Of a stretch of 35,118 nt of DNA, positions 29,901 to 33,754 are shown in pieces (position 1 is the first letter of the stretch; the number at the start of each line of letters is the position of its first letter). Made by a program: the position numbers and the translations under genes. A model generated the notes under the pieces. That model made no database searches. It had not been told where the DNA came from and saw nothing but the letters and a program-made list of their open reading frames with translations. The DNA lies in the NCBI GenBank assembly GCA_033557685.1, contig JAWQRN010000176.1:1-35118 (forward strand). Direction: 5' to 3'. This DNA comes from Sperchopsis tessellata. Its lineage: Eukaryota > Arthropoda > Insecta > Coleoptera > Hydrophilidae.

Positions 29901-32579
29901 AACCAAAGGACAAGCAGGTTTGCATAAGGAATATAGCACCATTGACAACATTCTCACAGTGCATGAATTTATACCTATAACTTAACCATTATGTGAGAAC
30001 CTCTGATTCACGTAGACTAAAATTATAGGGGGGGGAATACTTTGCTCTATCAAGAATTTGTACTCGCTACCTCGAAATCACTCAGCTCTAAGTTTGATAT
30101 TCAAAAAGGTGTTAGACAAGGACACACCTTAATGCCGAAGCTGTTCAATGCAGCTCTAGACTATACGTTCTGGGAACTACCATGTGAACTAAACGGCATA
30201 AAAATGATTGGAAACACCATATCAACTTTAAACTACATATTCCGGGAACTAAACTAGGAACAAATAATTTGAACCATTTGAGATTTTCAGATATTTGCAC
30301 ACAAAATGATTGATCAGGATTCTAAAAGTAAAGATGAATTATGATAAATCTTAGTAAAACAAAAGTAATGCCCAATGAGGTAGCTAATACAGCCAATGGA
30401 TACATATAGGATACACTAATCGAAACTATAACATCATACATATTTGGACCAGTTCATAACAATGGATGAAGATATTTCTTCAGAGATTGGGCGAAGAACA
30501 AAGCTGGCATAGAGTATAACTGGACGTCTAAGCAACATATTTAAGTCGCAGATGCATTTGTGTTTGAAAAGCAGAGTCAATCAGTGTTTTGCCTGAGATG
30601 ATGTATTCTAGCCTTGTATATACAGATGCTCTAAACAACACAAAAGAGTTTTGAAAGATACATAATGAATTTGAGAGTTAGTGATAGAAGGGGCTGTGCA
30701 TGCATAATTCGGGAATGTTATAGGAACAAAGAAGACACATAAGTGGAAATGGGCAGATCGGTGGTCAAAGGAATTAACCTTATGGGAGCAAAGAAACAAC
30801 GTAAGACCAAGACGAAGACCCAATGACAGGTTTGAGAACTCAGAATTTGTTTGGGAGCCACAAGGATGAGAAGGACGGACAACCGTGGTGACTAAAAGGA
30901 TCTTGGAGAGGCCTTTGATCAGCAGTGGATGAATAACGGCTGATTATAATGATGATGATATACATAATACATCCAAAGTTATACTTTCTAAACAAGCACG
31001 CATTATTAGAGAAGCAAATCATGAATTACTAGATAACTATTTCGGCATCTTCTTGCATCAAAAGAAGTGAATATTAGTAGAAAATAATTAGTCCAATGTA
31101 TATAAAATATAGGCTAATTGTGACTTAATAGTATCATTATTAGTATCAGTAATTGATAATACAACAGATTACACTTGTTACAGTGACGTTGAATGGAAAT
31201 AATTGCATTCTTGTAAAATTTAAAGCCAACAACCATTACACATAAATTTTGCAAGTACCTTTAGTGATTTTAAATCTGTAACTATGGAACGGAATAGTAT
31301 AAAATGTTACAAATGCCAAATTTACATGAATACAATTTTTACGATCTTAAATGCCTTACATTTTATGCCTCGAAAATCAACAGATAAAATGTGTAATTAA
31401 CATAGGTAACTTATAATATAATACCACAAACGTGCAAAATAGTCAAATATAAAAATGAAGGTGAGGCTACCACATGACTTTCTTTTAGAGAGCAAAAAAA
31501 AAAAATAACCAAACTAAGTATAAAACAAACTTATATATTATATGCCTGTTTTCTATTGCTCAGTTCAAAAAATAATTCGAAAAATATATAGAGTATGAGG
31601 GGGAAAAAGTGGTAATTAGTGAAGTAAAATTTTAGGCAAAAAAGTTAAAATTGGTGTAAAAGAATTAATTAACAAATGAAATTACTAAAATCACGAATTA
31701 ATGTTAATTACTATTTATTTTGAATCTATGCTGTTTTTTGATGGACAACCGCCCGGCAGATTAATTCCATGGTACCTTATAGTGATGGCCGCTGCCAGGA
31801 TTCGGATTTGCTAACCATGTGGTGCAATACGACAACTAACAATCACTGAAACACCAGCCAGCATTAAACATTTTCTAGAACAGGTTGCAACTATTTAAGG
31901 ACACATTAATCAGCAGTGTAGTTGGTTGGAGACATGACACCACACAAAATTTACATGAATTGGTTTAAAATAATTCAATTATTGGTAGTTTAGATACTTG
32001 TTGTGTCTAGATAATCACTGTAAAATATTATATCACTAAAATGAAATATAACTTCGGTGATAATATATTTGTATATTTACATCATGTTGTAACAGTACGA
32101 AATAAATGGTAAAAATACTTACGTGGCGACTAAATTTTTGTGCTGGGCAGATATATCTGCGAGCACTACTACAAAAGTCTTGATGGTCCATTCCGGATGA
32201 GTTTTCAAAAGAGCAACAATTAGGTTTTTCACAAACTGTTGAGATGAATTATCTCGATACCTGTGTAAAGTAAGTAGTATAACTTTGCATATCCCCTTAA
32301 TAATCACTTCAGAGATTCCTGGAGGAAAATTAATTCATAATTAATAATATATACAACAAACTATGTAAATATATATTACCGGGATTATTTAAGACTTGAA
32401 TGACATTTTCTATAACCTCTTTTCGTTCTTTTAAGCTAGCTGTTTGAATTCTGTAAGGTAGATCCTTTAGCGCTTTAGATAACTAAAACAAAGACTTTGC
32501 ATTAGTTTCATTGAAAAACCGGCTTTAAATCATAATTTTTGAATTGCACGTGACAGAATTTTACCTCAGCCTCTGCCAT
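4171..32579 (-). CDS. GCN1: GCN1, eIF2-alpha kinase (GCN2) activator, 26 exons, 3' partial
   Basis: GCN1 is a cytosolic HEAT-repeat scaffold on ribosomes. It passes the signal from stalled or collided ribosomes with uncharged tRNA to the kinase GCN2, which phosphorylates eIF2-alpha and starts the integrated stress response. The 26 exons give 6642 coding bases (2214 codons) without a stop, all with GT-AG introns. Residues 6-1340 are the poorly conserved N-terminal HEAT region, with the family marker KAYSYKEQLEELQL near 787. Residues about 1345-1830 match the highly conserved eEF3-like HEAT core (LTEAIQDKKN, CAPKQLSSCLP, DAPSLALIMP, MYSLTDQKDL). Residues 1830-2124 continue it (GRSDVALMVRQ, SNLVPT-like repeats, AIKSRVVLPYLVP). 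The start is fixed by an in-frame stop 2 codons upstream and a good context (A at -3, G at +4). The family is about 2670 residues, so about 450, including most or all of the GCN2-binding RWD-binding domain, are outside. No break was seen. Confidence 0.97.
4499..4741 (-). CDS. GCN1: GCN1 coding exon 25 (residues 2044-2124)
   Basis: The acceptor is AATATTTTAG and the donor GTAAGTTA. It encodes NNDDPEIVEWTLDGL through QPNETQ, with VMAIKSRVVLPYLVPQL, in phase 0 at both ends. Confidence 0.97.
4820..5474 (-). CDS. GCN1: GCN1 coding exon 24 (residues 1825-2043), largest exon
   Basis: The acceptor is TTTTTTCTTTCAG and the donor GTAAGAAA. It encodes SVQLLGDLLYRISGV through DILPTMLSQL. ASEDDNFGTEQS, LAGLYMGRSDVALMVRQ and TPRTLREILPTLFGLLLG are nearly invariant in GCN1. 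It ends in phase 0. Confidence 0.98.
5885..6100 (+). mobile_element. tRNA-derived SINE
   Basis: The head has the two internal RNA polymerase III promoter boxes at tRNA spacing: an A-box-like TAGCCGAATAGG at 5895-5906 and a perfect B box GGTTCAATTCC at 5950-5960. A tRNA-unrelated body of about 120 bp follows and ends in a run of A residues (6089-6100). The head does not fold convincingly as a functional tRNA, so it is a SINE rather than a tRNA gene. The flanking target duplication is not clear. It lies antisense to GCN1. Confidence 0.75.
7033..7222. mobile_element. hAT-type MITE (190 bp)
   Basis: The left terminus CATACTTTCCCAAA and the reverse complement of the right terminus TATTGTTTCCCAAA form inverted repeats of the hAT type. 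The flanks CTCTAGAG (7025-7032) and TTCTAGAG (7223-7230) match at 7 of 8 bases, as expected for the 8-bp target duplication of this superfamily. The inside has no transposase, so the element is non-autonomous. Confidence 0.65.
8040..8280 (-). pseudogene. LINE reverse-transcriptase scrap
   Basis: On the minus strand, pieces resemble the RT palm of jockey/CR1-type LINEs: LHLDLCKALDNLNHS (usual pattern LDL-x-KAFD-x-V-x-H) and, further on, VTQSFNFGPFCLFIYF (usual GVPQGS-x-LGPLLF). Stops and frame changes separate them. This is recognition by pattern only. Confidence 0.45.
8524..8812 (-). CDS. GCN1: GCN1 coding exon 23 (residues 1729-1825)
   Basis: The acceptor is TTTATTTTCAG and the donor GTAGAGCT. 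It encodes IIATAERTDIAPHVK through NWRIRY and ends in phase 2; the split Ser codon is completed by exon 24. DGYIMMF and ALADENEYVRDTAL are conserved segments. Confidence 0.97.
8887..9082 (-). CDS. GCN1: GCN1 coding exon 22 (residues 1664-1729)
   Basis: The acceptor is TTGTTTCAG and the donor GTATACTA. It encodes VRSVSARALGAMVRG through LHKLMP and ends in phase 1. Confidence 0.97.
9425..9790 (-). pseudogene. mariner (Tc1/mariner superfamily) transposase remnant
   Basis: The minus strand shows the C-terminal half of a mariner transposase. A piece GIIQWHLLKSNKIITAELY (9700-9770) is followed by LQQDNARLHIT (about 9625-9650, the second catalytic Asp in DNARPH) and YFADLAQSDFYFF (about 9535-9575, usual YSPDLAPSDY). 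At least three in-frame stops and one frame change are present. The N-terminal half and the inverted termini are not seen. Confidence 0.75.
9920..10080 (-). pseudogene. LINE endonuclease-RT linker scrap
   Basis: On the minus strand a segment reads IPSTMT, a stop, then NNQNASQSQEIAESFAEFF. This matches the linker that precedes the RT domain in jockey/CR1-type LINEs (I-P-x-x-M ... A-x-x-FA-x-FFSS-x-Y). It lies 3' of the RT piece at 10390-11040 on the same strand, the wrong order for one intact element. Confidence 0.55.
10390..11040 (-). pseudogene. LINE (jockey/CR1-like) reverse-transcriptase remnant
   Basis: Minus strand, in order: LAYCLRGVVLDWFKSYRDDRYQ split as shown by the family pattern Y-G-x-RG-x-x-LDWF-x-SYL (about 10860-10935), GVRQSSKLGPEPL (usual GVPQGS-x-LGPLL, about 10765-10800), MFYLDNSSFLV where the FADD active-site motif has become YLDN, and NFMVLHMRQ with IKFLGFTLQDTLD (usual KFLGV-x-LD, about 10450-10560). 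The altered active site and the frame changes mean it is dead. Confidence 0.7.
11345..11468 (-). repeat. Dispersed repeat family B, copy 3 (inverted)
   Basis: The reverse complement of this stretch matches copy 1 from the 'agagctggtc' motif near 1800 to its end near 1965, including GACGAAACGTCGGCAAAAAC. It is head-to-head with copy 2 next to it. Confidence 0.8.
11472..11612 (+). repeat. Dispersed repeat family B, copy 2 (direct)
   Basis: This matches copy 1 at 1740-1975 but lacks its middle 75 bases. The end GTAAACCTGAAGATATT corresponds to the end of copy 1. With copy 3 it forms an inverted repeat with arms of about 80 bp (11349-11428 and 11527-11606). Confidence 0.8.
12918..13207 (-). CDS. 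GCN1: GCN1 coding exon 21 (residues 1567-1663), eEF3-like core
   Basis: The acceptor is TTTTTCTTACAG and the donor GTAAGTAA. It encodes IVPVLLQALQDPSNK through LLDPVPE, including FIDAPSLALIMPVVQRAF and MYSLTDQKDL, and ends in phase 0. The 3.8-kb intron 21 follows. Confidence 0.98.
13264..13443 (-). CDS. GCN1: GCN1 coding exon 20 (residues 1507-1567), eEF3-like core
   Basis: The acceptor is TTTTTAACTTCAG and the donor GTACGCAT. It encodes SVELLGAMAYCAPKQL through SVIRNPEIQ and ends in phase 1. Confidence 0.97.
13588..14071 (-). CDS. GCN1: GCN1 coding exon 19 (residues 1346-1507), eEF3-like core
   Basis: The acceptor is AATTTTTTTCAG and the donor GTAATTTT. It encodes VQEAVANCLPYLVPS through EEDSWRTKT and ends in phase 1. 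GLAGLVKGMGILALKQ, REGALFAFEMLFNTLGKLFE and HGVKLVLPSLLAALEE are signature GCN1/eEF3-like HEAT segments, the region known to contact the ribosome. Confidence 0.98.
14072..15535 (-). other. GCN1 intron 18
   Basis: This 1.46-kb intron contains a short plus-strand LINE RT scrap (14170-14350). The rest (14360-15530) has no identifiable element. A motif near 15085-15135 (aaaacatttcgttgac) recalls the conserved part of repeat family B but is too short to assign. Confidence 0.8.
14170..14350 (+). pseudogene. LINE reverse-transcriptase scrap
   Basis: On the plus strand, TIFLGIPQGS (usual GVPQGS) is followed about 90 bases on by LNIAKTNLIYFGN (usual LN-x-x-KT-x-x-x-F). These are two RT motifs in the right order but much too close, so the palm between them is deleted. 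Confidence 0.45.
15536..15730 (-). CDS. GCN1: GCN1 coding exon 18 (residues 1281-1345)
   Basis: The acceptor is TTGTTCTAG and the donor GTAAGTCT. It encodes DTVSTLLPVFENFLD through ALSTPSQT. VVILMGSLARHLDKDDPR is nearly invariant in the family and opens the eEF3-like core. Confidence 0.97.
15786..16019 (-). CDS. GCN1: GCN1 coding exon 17 (residues 1203-1280)
   Basis: The acceptor is CTTGTCTTCCAG and the donor GTAAGTCA. It encodes MIPAKLDEFGREIEK through RVVDLHGK in phase 0 at both ends. The preceding intron is only 53 bp. Confidence 0.96.
16073..16277 (-). CDS. GCN1: GCN1 coding exon 16 (residues 1134-1202)
   Basis: The acceptor is TTACTCCTTAG. It encodes KLADKLWENAKLDF through IYKERLV. A weaker donor GTTAGT seven bases earlier (after 16080) would shift the frame and put a stop at the start of the next exon. 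The donor GTAAGTAT after 16073 keeps phase 0, so it was chosen. Confidence 0.95.
16725..16990 (+). pseudogene. LINE reverse-transcriptase scrap (C-terminal RT)
   Basis: Plus-strand pieces read VEDLEFANAVC (usual LxFADD), MAEVRLRINSAKNQS (usual VGL-x-IN-x-x-KTK), and, after a frame change, ERIDKVGKFCYL (usual VD-x-FKYLGS). They are in the right order and spacing for the RT thumb and palm edge of a LINE. FADD has become FANA, so it is inactive. Confidence 0.6.
17000..17225 (+). repeat. Dispersed repeat family A, full copy
   Basis: It starts TACGTGGGGTACAGCTAATT and ends near GGAAGCAACAAGTTCTTA. The left 170 bp recur directly at 28002-28187, and the right 90 bp recur inverted at 27856-27940. 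It contains the near-palindrome ATTTGATTTAATCAAAT. No coding capacity is evident. Confidence 0.8.
17624..17903 (-). CDS. GCN1: GCN1 coding exon 15 (residues 1041-1134)
   Basis: The acceptor is CTTTTTTTTAG and the donor GTAAGTTA. It encodes SSSGRIQSQAEACLL through AKFDVSEEN and ends in phase 2. The EVSVLLGALQNPTEVVRDA helix pair is a HEAT repeat. Confidence 0.95.
17904..18405 (-). other. GCN1 intron 14
   Basis: A 0.5-kb intron. It holds one candidate repeat (18065-18165) and otherwise AT-rich sequence without recognisable content. Confidence 0.8.
18065..18165. repeat. Candidate MITE-like repeat fragment
   Basis: The stretch containing AGTCCCTAGCTATTAGCAG, GGTTTAGTTCCTGACAAATG and CCGTGAATGCAAAATCATGG resembles a widespread short animal repeat with a CTATTCGCGG-like start and internal near-palindromes. 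Only one copy is in the window, so the call rests on memory of the pattern. Confidence 0.3.
18406..18994 (-). CDS. GCN1: GCN1 coding exon 14 (residues 845-1041)
   Basis: The acceptor is TCTGTTTTAG. It encodes LNTTILNCVSMIEAA through MFELLIELI and ends in phase 1. Two GT candidates overlap at the end (AAGTAAGTAC). Only the first, after 18406, keeps the reading frame; the second would create a stop at the junction. Confidence 0.95.
19185..19395 (-). CDS. GCN1: GCN1 coding exon 13 (residues 774-844), charged coiled-coil segment
   Basis: The acceptor is GTTGTTTATAG and the donor GTAGGCTG. It encodes NDSNAEMNMKRESK through RNRLAE. KAYSYKEQLEELQLRRELEE followed by a Lys/Glu-rich stretch forms the charged helical linker known in GCN1 and is the best family marker of the N-terminal half. 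It ends in phase 0. Confidence 0.97.
19513..19691 (-). CDS. GCN1: GCN1 coding exon 12 (residues 715-774)
   Basis: The acceptor is CTCCATTTTAG and the donor GTAATAGA. It encodes TNKNALSTLIMLNAD through LYDKSVVP and ends in phase 2. The TPEGELYDKSV segment is a GCN1 hallmark. Confidence 0.95.
19761..20054 (-). CDS. GCN1: GCN1 coding exon 11 (residues 617-714)
   Basis: The acceptor is CTTTTCATTTCAG and the donor GTGAGATT. It encodes ANCRDNADSSDGNN through MFIEEYQDNP in phase 0 at both ends. The first 20 residues are polar and low-complexity, as expected for a loop. Confidence 0.95.
20055..20565 (-). other. GCN1 intron 10
   Basis: A 0.5-kb AT-rich intron in which I see no element or gene. Confidence 0.85.
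20566..20804 (-). CDS. GCN1: GCN1 coding exon 10 (residues 537-616)
   Basis: The acceptor is TTTGTTTTTAG and the donor GTATGCTT. It encodes LVHVMMLCERLLLDH through FLEVAKIQ, a HEAT repeat with SIRRKCFPMLRKMVSGLGG, and ends in phase 0. Confidence 0.96.
21047..21512. repeat. Long inverted repeat / foldback (about 209-bp arms)
   Basis: Arm 1 (21047-21254) and the reverse complement of arm 2 (21304-21512) align end to end, from TTGCTGAACGCCG to TAGCGCTAGGATA and on to TTTTAATGGAA, with roughly 80 percent identity by eye and few gaps. The loop is 49 bases. Part of the loop side (ATGGAAGCAATATTAAATT, about 21249-21268) recurs directly at about 21578-21600. No transposase or clear terminal duplication is seen. 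As RNA it would form a long imperfect hairpin on either strand. Confidence 0.85.
22800..23160 (+). pseudogene. LINE reverse-transcriptase scrap
   Basis: On the plus strand VTVNYHPILHL (usual NYRPIS) near 22810-22845 is followed by NLPANLLHL and, after a frame change, GVPQGFILGHFYFCF (usual GVPQGS-x-LGPLLF, about 23098-23142). Order and spacing fit an RT domain with many stops and small deletions. Confidence 0.6.
23385..23475. repeat. Degenerate GGTAGG/GGTTAAG-type simple repeat
   Basis: The stretch consists of loosely repeated GATAGGTAAGG, TTAGGTAG and GGTAGGTTAAG words. Its composition differs from the AT-rich surroundings. Such degenerate stretches are common in insect genomes and nothing more can be said. 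Confidence 0.5.
23975..24296 (-). CDS. GCN1: GCN1 coding exon 9 (residues 430-537)
   Basis: The acceptor is TGTTTTGTAG and the donor GTAAGTCG. It encodes NGLELKTSTPIVRTSY through KFLSIATDD and ends in phase 1. The long intron 9 follows. Confidence 0.95.
24353..24550 (-). CDS. GCN1: GCN1 coding exon 8 (residues 364-429)
   Basis: The acceptor is TTTATCTTAG and the donor GTAATATA. It encodes GAGNFSFNGVLGSN through KKIVDSLK in phase 0 at both ends. The flanking introns are only 58 and 56 bp. Confidence 0.96.
24609..24787 (-). CDS. GCN1: GCN1 coding exon 7 (residues 304-363)
   Basis: The acceptor is TTTACTTTAG and the donor GTAAGATC. It encodes NLHSKDDLAREES through DHKISVLQ, with the conserved SDGKLTVV segment, and ends in phase 0. 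Confidence 0.96.
24898..25150 (-). CDS. GCN1: GCN1 coding exon 6 (residues 220-304)
   Basis: The acceptor is TATTTTTAG and the donor GTAAGTAA. It encodes QFLLDTFIKTLVSCK through DLGKSLI, including the GCN1-like LLPALQKSMLRNPEIILE, and ends in phase 1. Confidence 0.96.
25151..25587 (-). other. GCN1 intron 5
   Basis: A 437-bp intron in which I see no element or gene. Confidence 0.85.
25588..25743 (-). CDS. GCN1: GCN1 coding exon 5 (residues 168-219)
   Basis: The acceptor is TTTCTTTAG and the donor GTAAGTAT. It encodes LINAWNSVEGSEKMY through FVDDYM in phase 0 at both ends. Confidence 0.95.
26085..26440 (-). pseudogene. Ty3/gypsy integrase remnant
   Basis: On the minus strand the order is: HLGVRKTIKKVQE (H2C2 zinc-binding region), CTTCSATNGLNRKRKA (its CxxC), FERIAIDLAGPFPENG with the first catalytic Asp, then after a frame change and a missing stretch GMPLELHSDQGRNFES with the second catalytic Asp. 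The sequence between the two catalytic parts is shortened and the catalytic Glu region is gone. The homology stops near 26085, where a sequence shared with 27976-28001 begins. It is an inactive remnant; no LTR was seen next to it. Confidence 0.8.
26950..26993. repeat. (TA)n microsatellite
   Basis: About 21 uninterrupted TA units within a longer TA-rich stretch in GCN1 intron 4. Confidence 0.97.
27856..27940 (-). repeat. Dispersed repeat family A, inverted partial copy
   Basis: The reverse complement matches the right part of the full copy (about 17128-17215), from TGACTTGACGGTTTGCTCGA to GGAAGCAACAAATTCTTA. It pairs with 28134-28181, giving a 48-bp stem with a loop of about 190 bases. Confidence 0.8.
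28002..28187 (+). repeat. Dispersed repeat family A, direct partial copy
   Basis: It matches the left 170 bp of the full copy starting at TACGTGGGGTACAGCTAATT, with about 85 percent identity by eye, and stops near CAAATATCAAAATAAT. The missing right part is found inverted at 27856-27940. Confidence 0.8.
28493..28679 (-). CDS. GCN1: GCN1 coding exon 4 (residues 105-167)
   Basis: The acceptor is TTTTTTTCAG and the donor GTGAGTATA. It encodes SYTSQSSVTALSW through KKSRKANHL and ends in phase 0. The SVTALSW segment is typical of GCN1. Confidence 0.95.
29195..30960 (+). pseudogene. RTE-clade LINE remnant
   Basis: Plus-strand pieces in the order of an RTE ORF: PSEVTHALKSMKSGKAQ (about 29208-29260), KKGNKEDLKNYRP (about 29515-29555), KIITNRLVDQFDSYQTKGQA (about 29862-29923), KEYSTIDNILTVHEF (about 29925-29970), FDIQKGVRQGHTLMPKLFNA (30093-30155), DEDISSEIGRRTKLA (about 30467-30512), and the end of the family near 30905-30935 (AFDQQWMN-like), followed by TGATGATGAT. 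Stops and frame changes are frequent. A 300-bp insertion (about 29560-29860) splits it, and the MKSGKA segment is duplicated (29208 and 29382). Only 30042-30257 is still open over 70 codons. Confidence 0.85.
29380..29455 (+). repeat. Local duplication inside the RTE remnant
   Basis: The segment from about 29373 (CACCAATATTATCCTCAAAA) to GTGGAAAAGCACCAGAGAAA repeats 29200-29265 (CACCAATCGTACCCTCAGAA to GTGGAAAAGCACAAAGGGAA) at a distance of about 175 bases. It is a diverged tandem duplication within the element. Confidence 0.6.
32123..32318 (-). CDS. GCN1: GCN1 coding exon 3 (residues 40-105)
   Basis: The acceptor is TTTTCCTCCAG and the donor GTAAGTAT. It encodes ISEVIIKGICKVILL through HKNLVA, matching the N-terminal GCN1 helices (ICKVILLTLHRY), and ends in phase 2. 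The 3.4-kb intron 3 follows. Confidence 0.95.
32380..32482 (-). CDS. GCN1: GCN1 coding exon 2 (residues 6-39)
   Basis: The acceptor is TTTGTTTTAG and the donor GTAATATA. It encodes LSKALKDLPY through IQVLNNP and ends in phase 1 within a Gly codon. The intron before it is only 82 bp. Confidence 0.93.
32565..32579 (-). CDS. GCN1: GCN1 coding exon 1 (residues 1-5)
   Basis: This exon encodes only MAEAE before the donor GTAAAATT. It ends in phase 0. The 5' untranslated part of the exon continues upstream (higher coordinates); its start cannot be read from the sequence. Confidence 0.85.
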
Positions 32580-32586
32580 CTTTCAT
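32566..32586 (-). promoter_or_regulatory. Short uORF overlapping the GCN1 start
   Basis: The ATG at 32586-32584 opens a six-codon frame ending in TGA at 32568-32566, inside GCN1 codons 4-5. It is out of frame with GCN1. If the transcript includes it, a ribosome starting here would bypass the GCN1 start. Its context (C at -3) is weaker than that of GCN1. Confidence 0.5.
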
Positions 32587-32594
32587 GGAATCAT
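32583..32594 (-). promoter_or_regulatory. Minimal uORF (three codons) before GCN1
   Basis: ATG at 32594-32592 is followed by two codons and TGA at 32585-32583. That TGA is in frame with GCN1 and proves that the ATG at 32579 is the first in-frame start. Confidence 0.5.
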
Positions 32595-33186
32595 TTGGTG
32601 AGAAAATTGACAGATAGTGTTTGCGTGTTACCGGTTGTCATTTATAAACAGGGTCGGCTCTAGGATTTCCTCTGTGCAACAAGCGTTCATATTTTATTGA
32701 AAATTATGTCTATATTTAAACATTTTAGTCTATCATTTAAGAAATATCGTTGTTTATATTTCCTTCTGTCGAACTGCTACTCTTTTCTTACAATTTTACG
32801 TTATTTCTGGTTTCATACCTATGTTAATCGACCTAATTCGTAATAAATTTCCACCATAAATTTTGCACAAAATTGTGAATTAGACTAATCGGAATATATG
32901 CAAAATCAACACCCACATATTAGTCTCTAAATTAGTTCAGCATTACACGAATTTCTATTTCTAACACTTCTAATGTGATTTATTATCAAAAGGTATTTAT
33001 GATAATTCTTTCTAGTTAACGTTAGGTATCAAAGAGCTTTAGTTGATAATTGGCAATTAAAAGACCCCTAGGGTTGCTATCATCGAATACAAGATTGCCG
33101 TCAGATGGTGGTTAGATTGCATTGTTTACATTGCGTGATACGTGTTTATGCTGTGATAAACTGCTTAAATTAATTAATTTCCCATA
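32595..33186. other. Intergenic region upstream of GCN1
   Basis: About 0.6 kb between the GCN1 start region and the candidate divergent exon. It must hold the GCN1 promoter and 5' end, and may be bidirectional. I see no clear TATA box or element in it. Confidence 0.6.
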
Positions 33187-33276
33187 ATGTATGAGCCAGC
33201 AGTTGATATTGTTGATATTATGGATTATGTGGGTACTATCAAGAGACAATTTGTTGATAGATCGGCAACTATCAAG
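33187..33276 (+). CDS. Candidate first exon of a divergent gene
   Basis: ATG at 33187 opens a frame of 30 codons (MYEPAVDIVDIMDYVGTIKR onwards) ending at a good donor, AAG then GTAAAT, in phase 0. The frame stays open to 33399 if unspliced (70 codons). Amino-acid composition looks natural, and the position, 0.6 kb from the GCN1 start on the other strand, suits a divergent gene. No domain is recognised and no following exon is seen to the right, where a retroelement lies. The ORF may also be chance. Confidence 0.35.
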
Positions 33277-33459
33277 GTAAATCACCTGATCGAATGTGGC
33301 GTGATAGCTGAGATTCAAATATTTTCATTGCGTCTGCAAACATCGCATTTAGATCAGAGGCCTCATGAAATAAATATTAAATTATTCTCCAGCAGTTAGC
33401 ATTCTCTTAGATTCACCTCCTGTAAAGTTCCAGAAGGGATAACAAACAGGGTAGATGTT

Positions 33460-33604
33460 TGTTATGTGTATCTGTTCGTAACGTATCATTGTCAACCTGT
33501 GTTTATTTAAGTTTAATCTATCAACTTTTAAATATATATATACTCTTTATTGTTAAACTACGCTTGTTTTTACTTGTTGTCCGTAAACAATCCACGTCCC
33601 TTAC
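33460..33604 (+). mobile_element. Possible LTR remnant
   Basis: A stretch from TGTTATGTG (33460) to TTACA (33604) begins TG and ends CA, contains a TATATATATA run (33532-33541), and lies 150 bases before a Ty3/gypsy gag start. No second copy is in the window to confirm the boundaries. Confidence 0.25.
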
Positions 33605-33611
33605 AAATCGG

Positions 33612-33660
33612 GTGTGAGGTTATTGAATTCACGTGTGATGTTATTGAATTCAGGTGTGCG
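33612..33660. repeat. 21-bp tandem repeat, 2.3 units
   Basis: GTGTGAGGTTATTGAATTCA plus one base (33612-33632) is repeated with two changes at 33633-33653, followed by GTGTGCG. It lies in the presumed leader of the gag remnant. Confidence 0.85.
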
Positions 33661-33754
33661 TTTGTGAACATTAAACACTAAGGATGTTAGCAGTGTGTTT
33701 TTTTTTTTGGTATTTAGGCTTTGGGTAGATTATTTTTTTGTTTGAAACAACAAG

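Larger units (their letters stand above)
28680..32122 (-). other. GCN1 intron 3
   Basis: This 3.4-kb intron is dominated by a plus-strand RTE-clade LINE remnant (29195-30960). A block at 31740-31960 is richer in G and C than its neighbours but has no recognisable content. I see nothing identifiable in 28685-29050 or 30970-31735. Confidence 0.85.
33277..33754 (+). other. Leader region before the gag remnant
   Basis: Holds a possible LTR end and a short tandem repeat. No primer-binding site matching a tRNA 3' end is obvious. A T-run lies at 33700-33710. Confidence 0.4.

Noticed and set aside
31740..31960. GC-richer block in intron 3 as a possible SINE or tRNA-like repeat
   Set aside because: I looked for A and B boxes on both strands and found only weak matches at wrong spacing; no second copy is in the window.
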